Source: Aquabacterium sp.
GTDB lineage: Bacteria > Pseudomonadota > Gammaproteobacteria > Burkholderiales > Burkholderiaceae_C
NCBI RefSeq assembly: GCF_030652515.1
Contig: NZ_JAUSAR010000036.1
Coordinates: 1 to 64,000, forward strand
Direction: 5' to 3'
DNA: 64,000 bases
The position numbers and the translations under genes were made by a program. Of this stretch, positions 1 to 9,313 are shown piece by piece. The notes beneath the pieces were generated by a model that worked only from the letters and a program-made list of their open reading frames with translations, searched no databases and was not told the origin of the DNA. Position 1 is the stretch's first letter. The number at the start of each line of letters is the position of its first letter.

Positions 1-1
1 G

Positions 2-244
2 CGGCTGATCCGCATGCTGATCCACGCCACGCCGCTGTCGATCCCCGACCGCCTGCTCGGCGCCGGTTTCGGTGTGCTGCGCGGCGGCGTGCTGCTGCTG
101 GCGCTGGCCAGCGTCGTGACGCTGACGCCGGCCGCACAATCGGCACCGTGGCGCGGCTCGCACGGGGCACGTTGGCTGGCGCAGGCGCTGCAGGTGCTCA
201 AGCCCCTGCTGCCGGCGCCGGCCGCCAGGCTCTTGCCGGCCTGA
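2..244 (+). CDS. cvpA: CvpA family membrane protein, C-terminal part
   Basis: Only the last 80 or so codons lie in the window; the frame is open from base 2. The segment has the DRLLGAGFGVLRGG stretch followed by a hydrophobic helix, as in the C-terminal half of CvpA (colicin V production family) inner-membrane proteins. It ends 32 bases before purF, and cvpA-purF is a classic proteobacterial operon, which supports the call more than the short sequence does. The molecular role of CvpA is poorly defined. Confidence 0.7.
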   Translation, partial: RLIRMLIHATPLSIPDRLLGAGFGVLRGGVLLLALASVVTLTPAAQSAPWRGSHGARWLAQALQVLKPLLPAPAARLLPA

Positions 245-276
245 GCCCGAACCCCAACCCAGGACATCCCAACACC

Positions 277-1800
277 ATGTGCGGCATCGTCGGCGTCATC
301 TCCAGGGCGCCCGTCAACCAGCTCATCTACGACGCGCTGCTGCTGCTGCAGCACCGCGGGCAGGACGCCGCGGGCATCGTCACCATGCTCGGCACCAAGT
401 GTTTCATGCACAAGGCGCGCGGCATGGTGAAGGACGTCTTCCGCACCCGCAACATGCGCGGCCTGCCCGGGCAGGTGGGCCTGGGCCAGGTGCGCTACCC
501 CACGGCCGGTAACGCCTACAGCGAGGAAGAGGCGCAGCCCTTCTACGTCAACGCGCCCTACGGCATCGTGCTCGTGCACAACGGCAACCTGACCAACGCG
601 CCGGCGCTGAAGGCCGAGCTCTTCGACGTCGACCGCCGCCACATCAACACCGAGAGCGACACCGAAGTCCTCATCAACGTGCTGGCGCACGAACTGGAGC
701 AGGTGGCACGCGACCTGCCGCTGACACCCGAGCATGTCTTCAAGGCCGTGGGCGCGGTGCACAAGCGCATCAAGGGCAGCTACGCGGTGATCGCGCTGAT
801 CGCGGGCCACGGCCTGCTGGCCTTCCGCGACCCGTTCGGCATCCGCCCGCTGTGTTTCGGTGAAGGCAACACCCCCGAGAGCAGCCACGACGTGATGGTG
901 GCCAGCGAATCGGTGGCGCTGGAGGGCACCGGCCACAAGCTGACACGCGACGTGGCGCCGGGCGAGGCCATCTTCATCGACCTGGCCGGCCGCATCCATG
1001 CACGTCAGTGCGCCGAACACCCGACGCTGAATCCCTGCATCTTCGAGTTCGTCTACCTGGCGCGGCCCGATTCGGTGATGGACGGCATCTCGGTCTACCA
1101 CGCACGCCTGAACCTGGGCGAGACGTTGGCCCAGCGCGTGATCTCCACGCTGCCGCCGAACGAGATCGACGTCGTCATCCCCATCCCGGAAAGCAGCCGC
1201 CCCAGCGCGATGCAGCTGGCGCACCGCATCGGCAAGCCCTATCGCGAAGGCTTCGTGAAGAACCGCTACGTCGGCCGCACCTTCATCATGCCGGGGCAGG
1301 GTGTGCGCAAGAAGAGCGTGCGCCAGAAGCTCAACGCCATCGGCATGGAGTTCAAGGGTCGCAACGTGCTGCTGGTGGACGACAGCATCGTGCGCGGCAC
1401 CACCAGCAAGGAGATCGTGCAGATGGCGCGCGAGGCCGGCGCGCGCAAGGTCTACCTGGCCAGCGCGGCGCCGCCGGTGCGCTTTCCGAACGTCTACGGC
1501 ATCGACATGCCGACCAAGGAAGAGCTCATCGCGCACGATCGCAGCAACGAAGAGATCCGCGCCTACATCGGTGCCGACGCGCTGATCTACCAGGACGTCG
1601 ACGCGATGAAGCGTGTCGTCGGCGCGCTGAACAAGAAGATCGTCAGCTTCGAGGCCAGCTGCTTCGACGGCCGCTACATCACCGGTGACATCACCGCAGA
1701 GGACTTCGCCACCATGCAGGCCCAACGCAAGCTGCAGTTCGACGAAGAAGAGAACGACAACCGCTCGCGGCTGGCGCTGCAGGACGCGGAGCAGGGCTGA
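277..1800 (+). CDS. purF: Amidophosphoribosyltransferase
   Basis: First committed step of purine synthesis: PRPP plus glutamine gives 5-phosphoribosylamine. The chosen ATG gives MCGIVGVIS, which places the catalytic cysteine at residue 2 as in all Ntn-type glutamine amidotransferases; an in-frame start 129 bases upstream would bury it and is rejected. The N-terminal glutaminase domain contains the LQHRGQDAAG motif. The C-terminal phosphoribosyltransferase domain has the PRPP loop VLLVDDSIVRGTTS near residues 364-378. The 507-residue length is normal. The stop codon overlaps the metZ start by one base, so the two are probably translationally coupled. Confidence 0.97.
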   Translation: MCGIVGVISRAPVNQLIYDALLLLQHRGQDAAGIVTMLGTKCFMHKARGMVKDVFRTRNMRGLPGQVGLGQVRYPTAGNAYSEEEAQPFYVNAPYGIVLVHNGNLTNAPALKAELFDVDRRHINTESDTEVLINVLAHELEQVARDLPLTPEHVFKAVGAVHKRIKGSYAVIALIAGHGLLAFRDPFGIRPLCFGEGNTPESSHDVMVASESVALEGTGHKLTRDVAPGEAIFIDLAGRIHARQCAEHPTLNPCIFEFVYLARPDSVMDGISVYHARLNLGETLAQRVISTLPPNEIDVVIPIPESSRPSAMQLAHRIGKPYREGFVKNRYVGRTFIMPGQGVRKKSVRQKLNAIGMEFKGRNVLLVDDSIVRGTTSKEIVQMAREAGARKVYLASAAPPVRFPNVYGIDMPTKEELIAHDRSNEEIRAYIGADALIYQDVDAMKRVVGALNKKIVSFEASCFDGRYITGDITAEDFATMQAQRKLQFDEEENDNRSRLALQDAEQG

Positions 1801-3014
1801 TGGGCATCCCGCGCGTGAAACTGCCGGCAGACGCCCGGCCCGACACCCTGGCCGTGCGCGAGGGCCTGCCGCCTTCGCAGTACGGCGAGAACTCGGAGTC
1901 GATCTACCTCACGAGCAGCTTCGTGCACCCCGACGCGGCCACCGCGGCGCGGCGTTTCGCGAACGAGGAAGACGCCTTCGTCTACAGCCGTTTCAGCAAC
2001 CCCACCGTCACGATGATGGAGCGGCGGCTGGCGGCGATGGAAGGCACCAGCGGTTGCATCGGCACGGCCAGCGGCATGGCGTCGATCCTGATGCTCGTCC
2101 TGGGGCTGCTGAAGGCCGGCGATCACGTGGTGTGTTCGCAGAGTGTCTTCGGCAGCACGGTCAAGCTGTTCCAGGACTTCGCGAAGTTCGGCATCGAGAC
2201 CAGCTTCGTCTCGCAGACCGACGTGGCGCAGTGGCAGGCCGCGATGCGGCCGAACACGAAGCTGCTGTTCGCCGAGACGCCCAGCAACCCGCTCACCGAG
2301 GTCTGCGACGTGCGCGCGCTGGCACACATTGCCCACGCCGGCGGCGGCGAAGCGCGTGCGCTGCTGGCGGTCGACAACTGCTTCTGTTCACCGGCGCTGC
2401 AGCAACCGGTGAAGCTGGGCGCCGACCTGATCATCCACAGCGGCACCAAGTACCTCGACGGGCAGGGCCGAGTCATCGCCGGTGCGGTGTGCGGGCCCGA
2501 GGAGCTGATCGAGACGAAGTTCGTTCCCGTCATGCGCAGCGCCGGCATGAGCTTGTCGCCCTTCAACGCCTGGGTGGTGCTGAAGGGGCTGGAGACGCTG
2601 TCCATCCGCATGCAGGCGCAGAGTGCACGTGCGCTGGCGTTGGCGCAGTGGCTGGAAACGCAGCCGGCGGTGGAGCGGGTGTTCTACCCCGGTCTGCCCT
2701 CGCACCCGCAGCACACGCTGGCCATGGTGCAGCAGAACGGCAGCGGCGGCGCGGTGGTGAGCTTCATCGTCAAGGGCGGCCGGGAAGGCGCCTTCGCGAC
2801 GATCGATGCCACGCGCATCTGCAGCATCACCGCCAACCTGGGTGACACCAAGACCACCATCACCCACCCCGCCAGCACCTCGCACGGCCGCCTGAGCGAG
2901 CCGCAGCGCCAGGCCGCCGGCATCGTGCAGGGCCTGATCCGCGTCGCGGTGGGGCTGGACGACGTCGAAGACATCAAGGCCGACCTCCTGAACGGTCTGT
3001 CGCAGCTCGCATGA
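1800..3014 (+). CDS. metZ: O-succinylhomoserine sulfhydrylase
   Basis: PLP enzyme of the Cys/Met metabolism family that makes homocysteine from O-succinylhomoserine and sulfide in methionine synthesis. The product has 404 residues. The PLP lysine is K217 in [11 protein letters not shown]. The N-terminal SEALYLTSS-like segment ([10 protein letters not shown]) and YSRFSNPT are typical. The family also includes cystathionine gamma-synthase and lyase; metZ is preferred because this gene follows purF in many Burkholderiales and Pseudomonas and because of the GQGR segment after the lysine. It overlaps purF by one base and gltX by four. Confidence 0.9.
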   Translation: MGIPRVKLPADARPDTLAVREGLPPSQYGENSESIYLTSSFVHPDAATAARRFANEEDAFVYSRFSNPTVTMMERRLAAMEGTSGCIGTASGMASILMLVLGLLKAGDHVVCSQSVFGSTVKLFQDFAKFGIETSFVSQTDVAQWQAAMRPNTKLLFAETPSNPLTEVCDVRALAHIAHAGGGEARALLAVDNCFCSPALQQPVKLGADLIIHSGTKYLDGQGRVIAGAVCGPEELIETKFVPVMRSAGMSLSPFNAWVVLKGLETLSIRMQAQSARALALAQWLETQPAVERVFYPGLPSHPQHTLAMVQQNGSGGAVVSFIVKGGREGAFATIDATRICSITANLGDTKTTITHPASTSHGRLSEPQRQAAGIVQGLIRVAVGLDDVEDIKADLLNGLSQLA

Positions 3015-4438
3015 CCAAGACCGTACGCACCCGCATCGCCCCATCGCCCACCGGCTTCCTGCACCTGGGCACGGCACGCACCGCGCTCTACTCCTGGGCC
3101 TACGCGCGGCATCACGGCGGCCAGTTCATGCTGCGCATCGAAGACACCGACGTCGCGCGTTCCACGCAGGACAGCGTGCAGCAGATCCTCGACAGCATGC
3201 TCTGGCTGGGTCTGGACTACGACGAGGGCCCGGTCTACCAGATGCAGCGCCTGGCGCGTTACCACGCCGTGGCCGAGCAGATGATCGCCGCCGGCACCGC
3301 CTACCGTTGTTATGCCACGCCCGAGGAGCTGGACGCGATGCGTGAAGCCCAGCGCGCGCGCGGCGAGAAGACGCATTACGACGGCCGCTGGCGCCCCGCG
3401 CCGGGCAAGCAGCTGCCGCCCGTGCCCGCGGGGGTGCAGCCGGTGGTGCGCTTGGCCAACCCCGCACACGGCCATGTGCACTGGGACGACCTCGTCAAGG
3501 GCCCGATCACGATCAGCAACGACGAGATCGACGACCTCATCATCCTGCGCCCGGCGCCCGAAAGTGCACCCGAGGTTGCGCCCGCACTGGGCATCCCGAC
3601 CTACAACTTCGCCGTCGTCGTCGACGACTGGGACATGCGCATCACGCACGTCTTCCGCGGCGACGAGCACATCAACAACACGCCCTGGCAGATCAACATC
3701 TTTCGCGCGTTAGGTGCACCGCTGCCGCAGTTCGGCCACTGCCCCATCATCCTGGGCGACGACGGGCTGAAGCTCAGCAAGCGCCGTGGTGCGGTCAGCG
3801 TCACCGCCTACCAGGACGCCGGCTACCTGCCCGAGGCCATGTTGAACTACCTGGCGCGCCTGGGCTGGAGCCACGGCGACGACGAGCTCTTCAGCGTCGA
3901 GCAGATGGTGCAGTGGTTCGACGGCAGCCACCTGGCCAAGAGCCCCGCGCAATGGGACCCGGCCAAGCTGGCCTGGGTCAACGCGCACTACATCAAGGCC
4001 GCGGCCGACAGCCGCCTGGCAGGGTTGGTGCAAGGCCAGCTGGCCACGCGCGGCGTCGTCGTCGATGACCTCGGACTGCTGGCGCGTGCCAGCGCACTCT
4101 TCAAGGAGCGCTGCAGCACGGTGGTCGAGTTGACCGACTGGACCGAGATGCTCTTCGTGCCGGTGGGGCCCAGCGCCGACGACCTGGCCACGCATGTCAC
4201 CGATGCAGTGAGGCCCGCGCTGCAGGCCCTGCGCGACAAGCTGGCCGCTGTCGACTGGGACAAGGCGTGCATAGCCGCCGCGATGAAGGAGACCCTCGCC
4301 GCGCACCGGCTGAAGATGCCGCAGCTGGCGCCGGCCGTGCGCGTGCTGGTCTGTGGCCGCGCGCAGACCCCTTCCATCGACGCCGTGCTGACGCTGTTTC
4401 CCCGCCATACGGTGCTGGAGCGTTTGCAGGGCGTCTGA
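3011..4438 (+). CDS. gltX: Glutamyl-tRNA synthetase
   Basis: Class I aminoacyl-tRNA synthetase that charges tRNA-Glu. The HIGH-type signature appears as HLGT at residues 18-21 after RIAPSPTG, and the KMSKS-type loop as KLSKR at 254-258. Length is 475 residues, normal for the family. The start overlaps the metZ stop as ATGA. Its substrate tRNA-Glu gene lies about 200 bases downstream in the same orientation. Confidence 0.97.
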   Translation: MTKTVRTRIAPSPTGFLHLGTARTALYSWAYARHHGGQFMLRIEDTDVARSTQDSVQQILDSMLWLGLDYDEGPVYQMQRLARYHAVAEQMIAAGTAYRCYATPEELDAMREAQRARGEKTHYDGRWRPAPGKQLPPVPAGVQPVVRLANPAHGHVHWDDLVKGPITISNDEIDDLIILRPAPESAPEVAPALGIPTYNFAVVVDDWDMRITHVFRGDEHINNTPWQINIFRALGAPLPQFGHCPIILGDDGLKLSKRRGAVSVTAYQDAGYLPEAMLNYLARLGWSHGDDELFSVEQMVQWFDGSHLAKSPAQWDPAKLAWVNAHYIKAAADSRLAGLVQGQLATRGVVVDDLGLLARASALFKERCSTVVELTDWTEMLFVPVGPSADDLATHVTDAVRPALQALRDKLAAVDWDKACIAAAMKETLAAHRLKMPQLAPAVRVLVCGRAQTPSIDAVLTLFPRHTVLERLQGV

Positions 4439-4453
4439 AAAGTGTCTTAGAAT
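4424..4453 (+). promoter_or_regulatory. Candidate promoter of the tRNA-Ala/Glu/Asp group
   Basis: TTGCAG (4424-4429), an 18-base spacer and TAGAAT (4448-4453) lie at the end of gltX, about 65 bases before tRNA-Ala. The -10 box matches consensus at 5 of 6 bases; the -35 is weak. Confidence 0.4.
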
Positions 4454-4517
4454 CTAAGGCTCGCTTGAACAGCGCCGAACGCGTGGGTCCGCAGGCAACT
4501 GGGGATAGACGCAATCA

Positions 4518-4593
<76 letters not shown>

Positions 4594-4637
4594 AACAAGC
4601 GTTGTTCAAGGGATGTCAGTGCAGTGCCAAGTTCAAA

Positions 4638-4713
4638 GTCCCCTTCGTCTAGAGGCCTAGGACACCACCCTTTCACGGTGGCTACAGGGGTTCGAATCCC
4701 CTAGGAGACGCCA
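4638..4713 (+). tRNA. tRNA-Glu (anticodon TTC)
   Basis: The cloverleaf starts at GTCCCCTTCGTC. The anticodon loop CTTTCAC sits on a CCACC/GGTGG stem, the T-arm is GGGGTTCGAATCCCC, and CCA is encoded. It has 76 bases. Confidence 0.97.
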
Positions 4714-4774
4714 AGTTTGACGGCGCTTGGGTTGCGAAAGCAGCCAGAGTCGTTGGTAAGAGTTAGACCACTGC

Positions 4775-4851
4775 GGAGTGGTAGTTCAGTTGGTTAGAAT
4801 ACCGGCCTGTCACGCCGGGGGTCGCGGGTTCGAGTCCCGTCCACTCCGCCA
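4775..4851 (+). tRNA. tRNA-Asp (anticodon GTC)
   Basis: Acceptor GGAGTGG pairs with CCACTCC. Loop CTGTCAC sits on a CCGGC/GCCGG stem, with a T-arm around GGGTTCGAGTCCC and encoded CCA. It has 77 bases and is the last tRNA before the accessory block. Confidence 0.97.
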
Positions 4852-4858
4852 AAATTGC

Positions 4859-4890
4859 AAAGCCCTGATGCGCAAGTTTCAGGGCTTTTT
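4859..4890 (+). terminator. Intrinsic terminator after the tRNA group
   Basis: A ten-base-pair stem, AAAGCCCTGA with TCAGGGCTTT, has a ten-base loop and runs into T residues directly after tRNA-Asp. Confidence 0.85.
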
Positions 4891-5020
4891 GCTTTGTACG
4901 AGTCATGGCCTCGATCCTGCATCGTCGAGCGATTTTGACCACATTCCACGTGACGATGGCTCACTTGGGCGCTAGCTATCTCAGGTCGCTTGCAAGCCCT
5001 GGCGGCACACCATCGCTTTT

Positions 5021-5986
5021 TCACGCCTCAACTCCTTGTTTCACGCTGGTCCCGGAGGCTCGGTGTTGCTTGCGATAGGCGCCGGGGGTGATCCCAAAAT
5101 GGTGGTTGAAAGCCAGATGAAGGCCCACGACGCTGTCATAGCCGATGCGCTCGGCGATATCGGTCAAGGGCAGGGGGGTGGTGCTCAGCAAGCGCTGCGC
5201 TTCGGCCAACCGGCGACGTACCAGATGCTGCCGTGGGGTTTCACCCACCAGTTCCTTGAAAGTTCGTGCAAAGGACGAGCGCGAGACGCCGGCCTCCTCG
5301 GCCAAGGAGTCGAGTGTCCACTGTCGGGCGAAATCTTCGTGCATGGCCATGAGCGCTTGGCCAACGCCTTGATGCTGCAGCGCGACGGAAAAGCGGCCGA
5401 AGCGGTCGGTATCGCGCATGGCCACACGCAGCCCCAGCACATACACCAACTCGAACCCGCGTACAAGCACAATATTTCGCCCTTCACCATATACCTTTAA
5501 TTCGCTTTTTAAACCATCCAAGGTGTGAGCAAGCAATGGTTCTGTTTCAATTTGTGCTGCCGTGACAATCATGAGCGGAGGTAATAGCTGATATATGAGT
5601 CGGACGCCGTCCGACTCGAAATGCAGACCCGCGCACAGCATTTGGCCTTTGCGATCTCCTCCGCCGAACTGCAAAGCGCTGAATTTTTCAGCACTTCTTT
5701 CGGGGAGCAGATTCTTCAATTCTTGAGGCTGGCTGGTCAAGGCGTCGCCAATTGCGTGGCCTTGCCCACGAGGAAACATCGCCAGATCGCCTTCATGAAG
5801 CGCCACGGGATCACGCCCCTCCATCTGGATCACGGCGTCGCCCTGAATCATGTAATGAAGCAATGCGCAGGACTCTTGTTCGCCCTGGATGGCCCAGGGC
5901 GTTGTCGTCTGCCATTCACTGACAAATATGCCCTGGAGCCGCAGGCGGTCAAAAACATAGGACAGGACGTCCGCCGGGCGTTTCAT
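5021..5986 (-). CDS. AraC family transcriptional regulator with cupin-type N-terminal domain
   Basis: A 321-residue regulator. Residues about 5-200 look like the cupin_6 ligand-binding domain (Y-MIQGDAVIQMEG, LHEGDLAMFPRGQGH). Residues about 215-310 hold the two AraC helix-turn-helix units (WTLDSLAEEAGVSRSSFAR and DIAERIGYDSVVGLHLAF, followed by FGITPGAYR). It is transcribed divergently from the NmrA-like gene with about 95 AT-rich bases between them, the usual layout for a regulator and its target. Its own base composition is lower in GC than purF-gltX, which suggests acquisition. Whether it also controls the ebo/trp cluster cannot be read from sequence. Confidence 0.88.
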   Translation of the reverse strand: MKRPADVLSYVFDRLRLQGIFVSEWQTTTPWAIQGEQESCALLHYMIQGDAVIQMEGRDPVALHEGDLAMFPRGQGHAIGDALTSQPQELKNLLPERSAEKFSALQFGGGDRKGQMLCAGLHFESDGVRLIYQLLPPLMIVTAAQIETEPLLAHTLDGLKSELKVYGEGRNIVLVRGFELVYVLGLRVAMRDTDRFGRFSVALQHQGVGQALMAMHEDFARQWTLDSLAEEAGVSRSSFARTFKELVGETPRQHLVRRRLAEAQRLLSTTPLPLTDIAERIGYDSVVGLHLAFNHHFGITPGAYRKQHRASGTSVKQGVEA

Positions 5987-6020
5987 GGACGAATTTTAAT
6001 TAATTCGAGCTTTCTGATTA

Positions 6021-6049
6021 TTGTGTGCATGAAACCCCCTGAATAGACT
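6021..6049 (+). promoter_or_regulatory. Candidate promoter in the araC-nmrA divergent region
   Basis: TTGTGT (6021-6026), a 17-base spacer and TAGACT (6044-6049) lie 31 bases before the NmrA-like start. The flanking bases are AT-rich (TTAATTAATT at about 5997-6006), unlike the GC-rich neighbours. No operator was identified. Confidence 0.3.
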
Positions 6050-6080
6050 TTGAAAACTACTTACCAATGAGGTCGATTCT

Positions 6081-6992
6081 ATGTCCAGTCAACATATACA
6101 ACAACATCTGGTCCTTGGCGGCTCCGGCGCCCAAGGTTCGGCCATTGCTCAAGAACTGGTCACGCGGGGGCAGGCGGTCAAGGTGCTGGTCAGGTCCGAG
6201 GCGGGTCCCATTCCGGCAGGCACGCAGCGCGTTGTCGCGGATTTGGCTGACGGAGATGCCCTTCTGGAAGCATTCAAAGGTGTGAGCCACCTGACCGTTA
6301 CTTTGCCCCTGGTCTACGACCCCGAGGTGACAGACGCCTATGCCATGAATATCGCCAGGGCGGCGGCACGAAACAATGTTCGACGCATCGTCTTCAATGC
6401 CAACACACGGACGCCCCATGCGCGGTCCGACGTGCCGGCTTTCGATACACGCAATGGGGCAGACGCCATTTTGCGTGGCAGCGGCGTCGACATCGTCACG
6501 CTGAAGCCTTCCATTTACCTCGAAAACCTGTTGGCGCCGTCCTGCCTGGCGGGCATGAAAGAACATGGCCAACTGCACTATCCGCTGCCGGCGCAGACCC
6601 GGGTATCGTGGCTCTCGCTGGCCGACTTGGGGCGTGCCGTGGCCGCGGCTCATGCGTTGGACAAGACGCCTGCCGGGCCGGTGCTCATCGGAGCGAGCCC
6701 GGTGCAGGGCAGTGAGCTTGCCGCACAACTGTCCGAAGCGGTGGGTCGTCCGATCAGCTATGTGCCGCTTCCACCCGATGTGTTCGAGCAGTCGTTGGTC
6801 GGCTTCATCGGCGCCAAGGGTGCGGCCGGCGTGGCGGGGCTCTACCACTGGGCCTTCCGGCATCCCGACACCACTTTGTTCGCCACCGGTGATGTTGGCG
6901 AGCAGCTTGATCAATTCTTGTTGCCGCAGGTGCTGACGCCTCGGGCTTGGTCTCTTCGCCAGCCTTGGTCGTATGCCAAGCAGGCTGTTTGA
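6081..6992 (+). CDS. NmrA-like NAD(P)-binding oxidoreductase
   Basis: A 303-residue Rossmann protein of the atypical short-chain dehydrogenase/NmrA group. The nucleotide-binding glycine motif is GGSGAQG at residues 13-19, followed by VLVRSE and a YDPEVTDAY segment. NmrA-type proteins are either NAD(P)H-quinone or isoflavone-type reductases or redox-sensing regulators; the substrate cannot be told. It begins 57 bases before the ScyD/ScyE-family gene in the same direction, so it may be the first gene of the biosynthetic operon and the direct target of the divergent AraC regulator. Confidence 0.8.
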   Translation: MSSQHIQQHLVLGGSGAQGSAIAQELVTRGQAVKVLVRSEAGPIPAGTQRVVADLADGDALLEAFKGVSHLTVTLPLVYDPEVTDAYAMNIARAAARNNVRRIVFNANTRTPHARSDVPAFDTRNGADAILRGSGVDIVTLKPSIYLENLLAPSCLAGMKEHGQLHYPLPAQTRVSWLSLADLGRAVAAAHALDKTPAGPVLIGASPVQGSELAAQLSEAVGRPISYVPLPPDVFEQSLVGFIGAKGAAGVAGLYHWAFRHPDTTLFATGDVGEQLDQFLLPQVLTPRAWSLRQPWSYAKQAV

Positions 6993-7049
6993 TTTCCACG
7001 GGCGCACCAGCCTCATTCCAACCCTTCATCAAATTCAGCGAGGAAGCAC

Positions 7050-8228
7050 ATGAAACGATCACCCATGGTCTCTAGAGGCCGGTTCTCCCTGGCCGTCCTG
7101 ATGCTGGCCTTGCAAGCCGCGCTGCCGACTGCGGCATGGGCCCATGCCGGCCCGCACGGCGGGGTGGACACGTCACCCGAGCCGAGCGGCCCCAGTCCTT
7201 TCACGGTATTGGCCGAGGGGCTCTCGAATCCTCGGGGTATCGCCATCGATGAATCTTCCGGTTCACCTGTCGTTTATGTGGCGGAGGCTGGCAACGGTGG
7301 CAAGGGCGGCGTCTGCCTGACCAGTGCCAATGGCGACTATGACGATTGCTACGGTCCTTCCGGCGCGATCGCCCGCGTGGCGAACGGCGAGGTCGAGCGT
7401 GTGGTCAAGAACCTGCCGTCCATCGCGGGCCCCAATGGCGGCTTCGCCATTGGGCCTTCCCGCATCAGGCTGTTGGGCCCTTCGGTTCTTTTCACGGTTG
7501 CGAACTACGGAAACCCGGAACAGCGCGGGGTGCTCGCCTCGGCTGACAAGCGCTTCGGTCACGTGCTGTGGCATTCGCTGACGACACCGTCCCTCTCCTA
7601 TGACGTGGCGAACCTGTCAGCTTTCGAGGACGCTCAGAATCCCGATGGCGGCGAGCTTGAGAGCAATCCCTCGGGGCTTGCGTTCTCCCGCCACGGCCTG
7701 ATCGCCACCGATGCTGGTGCCAACGACGTCCTGAAGGTCCGGCCGAACGGCGCGGTCAGTGCGCGGTATGCCATTCCCGTCCGTCAGTTTCCGGCCCCCG
7801 ACAATCTCGGCCTGCCTCCTGGCGCTACCGTGCCATTGCAGTCCGTGCCGACAGCGGTGACAGTTGGCCCTGATGGTGCGCACTACGTGGCTGAGTTCAC
7901 CGGTTTTCCGTATCCGAAAGGCTCGGCACGGGTTTTCCGCTTTGGCGCTTTTGGCGCACCAACGGTGTTTGCCGACAATTTCTCGAACATCATCGATTTG
8001 GCTTTTGGCCCTGACGGCAGTCTTTATGTCCTGGAGCTGGCCCACAACGGTCTGATGTCGGGCGATGTGACAGGGGCTGTGACGCGGATACGTCCGAACG
8101 GGACGCGGACGACGGTGGCGTCGACCGGCTTGGCTTATCCCACCGCGATTGCGGTCGACCGCAGTGGGCGCATCTATGTGACCAACTACGGCACGCACGG
8201 CAGCAAGGCGCAACTCGTTCGTTTTTGA
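7050..8228 (+). CDS. ScyD/ScyE family secreted beta-propeller-like protein
   Basis: A 392-residue protein with a clear signal peptide (MKRSPMVSRGR, a hydrophobic core, cleavage near AWA-HAG at about residue 33). The mature part shows NHL-like units: GLSNPRGIAIDE, CYGPSGAIARVANG, ESNPSGLAF, TDAGANDVLKVRPNG, VPTAVTVGPDG, FTGFPYPKGSARVFRF and NIIDLAFGPDGSLYVLEL. This series is diagnostic of the ScyD/ScyE family found in cyanobacterial scytonemin clusters, where these proteins are thought to act outside the cytoplasm late in the pathway. The start has a good ribosome site (GAGGA). The ebo and dsbA genes downstream support the same context. Confidence 0.85.
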   Translation: MKRSPMVSRGRFSLAVLMLALQAALPTAAWAHAGPHGGVDTSPEPSGPSPFTVLAEGLSNPRGIAIDESSGSPVVYVAEAGNGGKGGVCLTSANGDYDDCYGPSGAIARVANGEVERVVKNLPSIAGPNGGFAIGPSRIRLLGPSVLFTVANYGNPEQRGVLASADKRFGHVLWHSLTTPSLSYDVANLSAFEDAQNPDGGELESNPSGLAFSRHGLIATDAGANDVLKVRPNGAVSARYAIPVRQFPAPDNLGLPPGATVPLQSVPTAVTVGPDGAHYVAEFTGFPYPKGSARVFRFGAFGAPTVFADNFSNIIDLAFGPDGSLYVLELAHNGLMSGDVTGAVTRIRPNGTRTTVASTGLAYPTAIAVDRSGRIYVTNYGTHGSKAQLVRF

Positions 8229-8261
8229 GCGACTGGCTCGCATCAGGGAATAAGGGGGCGC

Positions 8262-9254
8262 ATGGAGAAGCACACGGTGCCGGTGTCCGTGTACGTGGCG
8301 GTGGATGTGGCAAGGGCTTTGTCTTTCCTCTCCGACCTGAATCATCTGTCGATGTGGACGCTGGGCACCCGGGTGCACGAGCAGGTCGCGGTTGATACCT
8401 GGGTTGGCGAGGTCTCGGCCTCTGGCCAACGCATCTACCTTCGGGCGGTGACGCTTGCGCATCCCGAAGTGCCAATGCTGGAATGGCAGTGCGGCAAGAG
8501 CATGGACCACCTCTCGGTGGTCCATCGACTGTGCCTTCTGCCGGCTTTGGGAGGTGGAGTGCACGTGCACTGGATCAGCTTCAGGCGTCCTGATGTGGAG
8601 ACGGTGCTCGGCGGGCAAGGCTTCGATGCCATGGCGCATCAAGCCGAGTGCCTGCGCCTGAAGGCGGTGCTGGAACGGAACGCGGGACGGACCGCGCCTG
8701 CCATGGCGCCCGAGCAGGTGTTGGCCTGCTCGGTGTTCGTGGACGCGCCTGCCGCCACGCTCTCGGCCTATCTGGCCGACCTCGGGAGCGCGGCACAGTG
8801 GGCGGCTCAATGGGAACTGGGGCCGGAGACCGGATCCGCGAGCCGGTTGACTGGTGAATCGGGTACTTTGAAAGAAGGCCGTTTTCGCGATGCGTATGGC
8901 CGTGCTTTCACGGCCTCGTCCTCGTTGATCGACCATGCCGACCTGGGGCAGAGCGTGCTGATACGGACCGTGCACGACGTGCCAAACGCGGCAGATCCCT
9001 GGGCGCCCCCGTTCCTGCAGGTCTTTGCTGTCCTGCCTTGCGCCCATGTGTTGGGCATGCCGGCCGCGGATGGTTGTGTGCTGCACCGCATGGTGCCAAC
9101 GCCGTGGCGCTATGTCGAGCAGGCCGACAGTCTCGCGGCGATGCGCGGCGAAAGCCTTGGCATCAAGCGAAGGGTAGAGGGCTTGGCGGGACATCCTGAA
9201 CGTTTCGCGGATGGGCTCAGCTACACCCCAGCGATCGCAGCAGCGAGCGTCTGA
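8262..9254 (+). CDS. Tandem START/SRPBCC-like protein, possible cyclase or ligand binder
   Basis: A 330-residue cytoplasmic protein without signal peptide. It has an internal duplication: VPVSVYVAVDVARALSFLSD with SMWTLGTRV near residues 6-40 matches VLACSVFVDAPAATLSAYLAD with AAQWELG near 152-187. This is the usual opening of SRPBCC (Bet v 1/START, polyketide-cyclase-like) domains, so two such domains are inferred. It lies 33 bases after the ScyD/ScyE gene and before dsbA. The cyanobacterial cluster has a cyclase, ScyC, of similar length, but homology to it could not be established here. A role in closing or carrying an indolic intermediate is an inference. Confidence 0.6.
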   Translation: MEKHTVPVSVYVAVDVARALSFLSDLNHLSMWTLGTRVHEQVAVDTWVGEVSASGQRIYLRAVTLAHPEVPMLEWQCGKSMDHLSVVHRLCLLPALGGGVHVHWISFRRPDVETVLGGQGFDAMAHQAECLRLKAVLERNAGRTAPAMAPEQVLACSVFVDAPAATLSAYLADLGSAAQWAAQWELGPETGSASRLTGESGTLKEGRFRDAYGRAFTASSSLIDHADLGQSVLIRTVHDVPNAADPWAPPFLQVFAVLPCAHVLGMPAADGCVLHRMVPTPWRYVEQADSLAAMRGESLGIKRRVEGLAGHPERFADGLSYTPAIAAASV

Positions 9255-9313
9255 GACGGGTCACCGACCAGCGTTCGCTCTTTTTCTTTTTTCTTCTTTG
9301 GATCGAGGCTGTG

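Noticed and set aside
148-276. Upstream extension of purF
   Set aside because: It would bury the catalytic Cys2 and overlap the end of cvpA.
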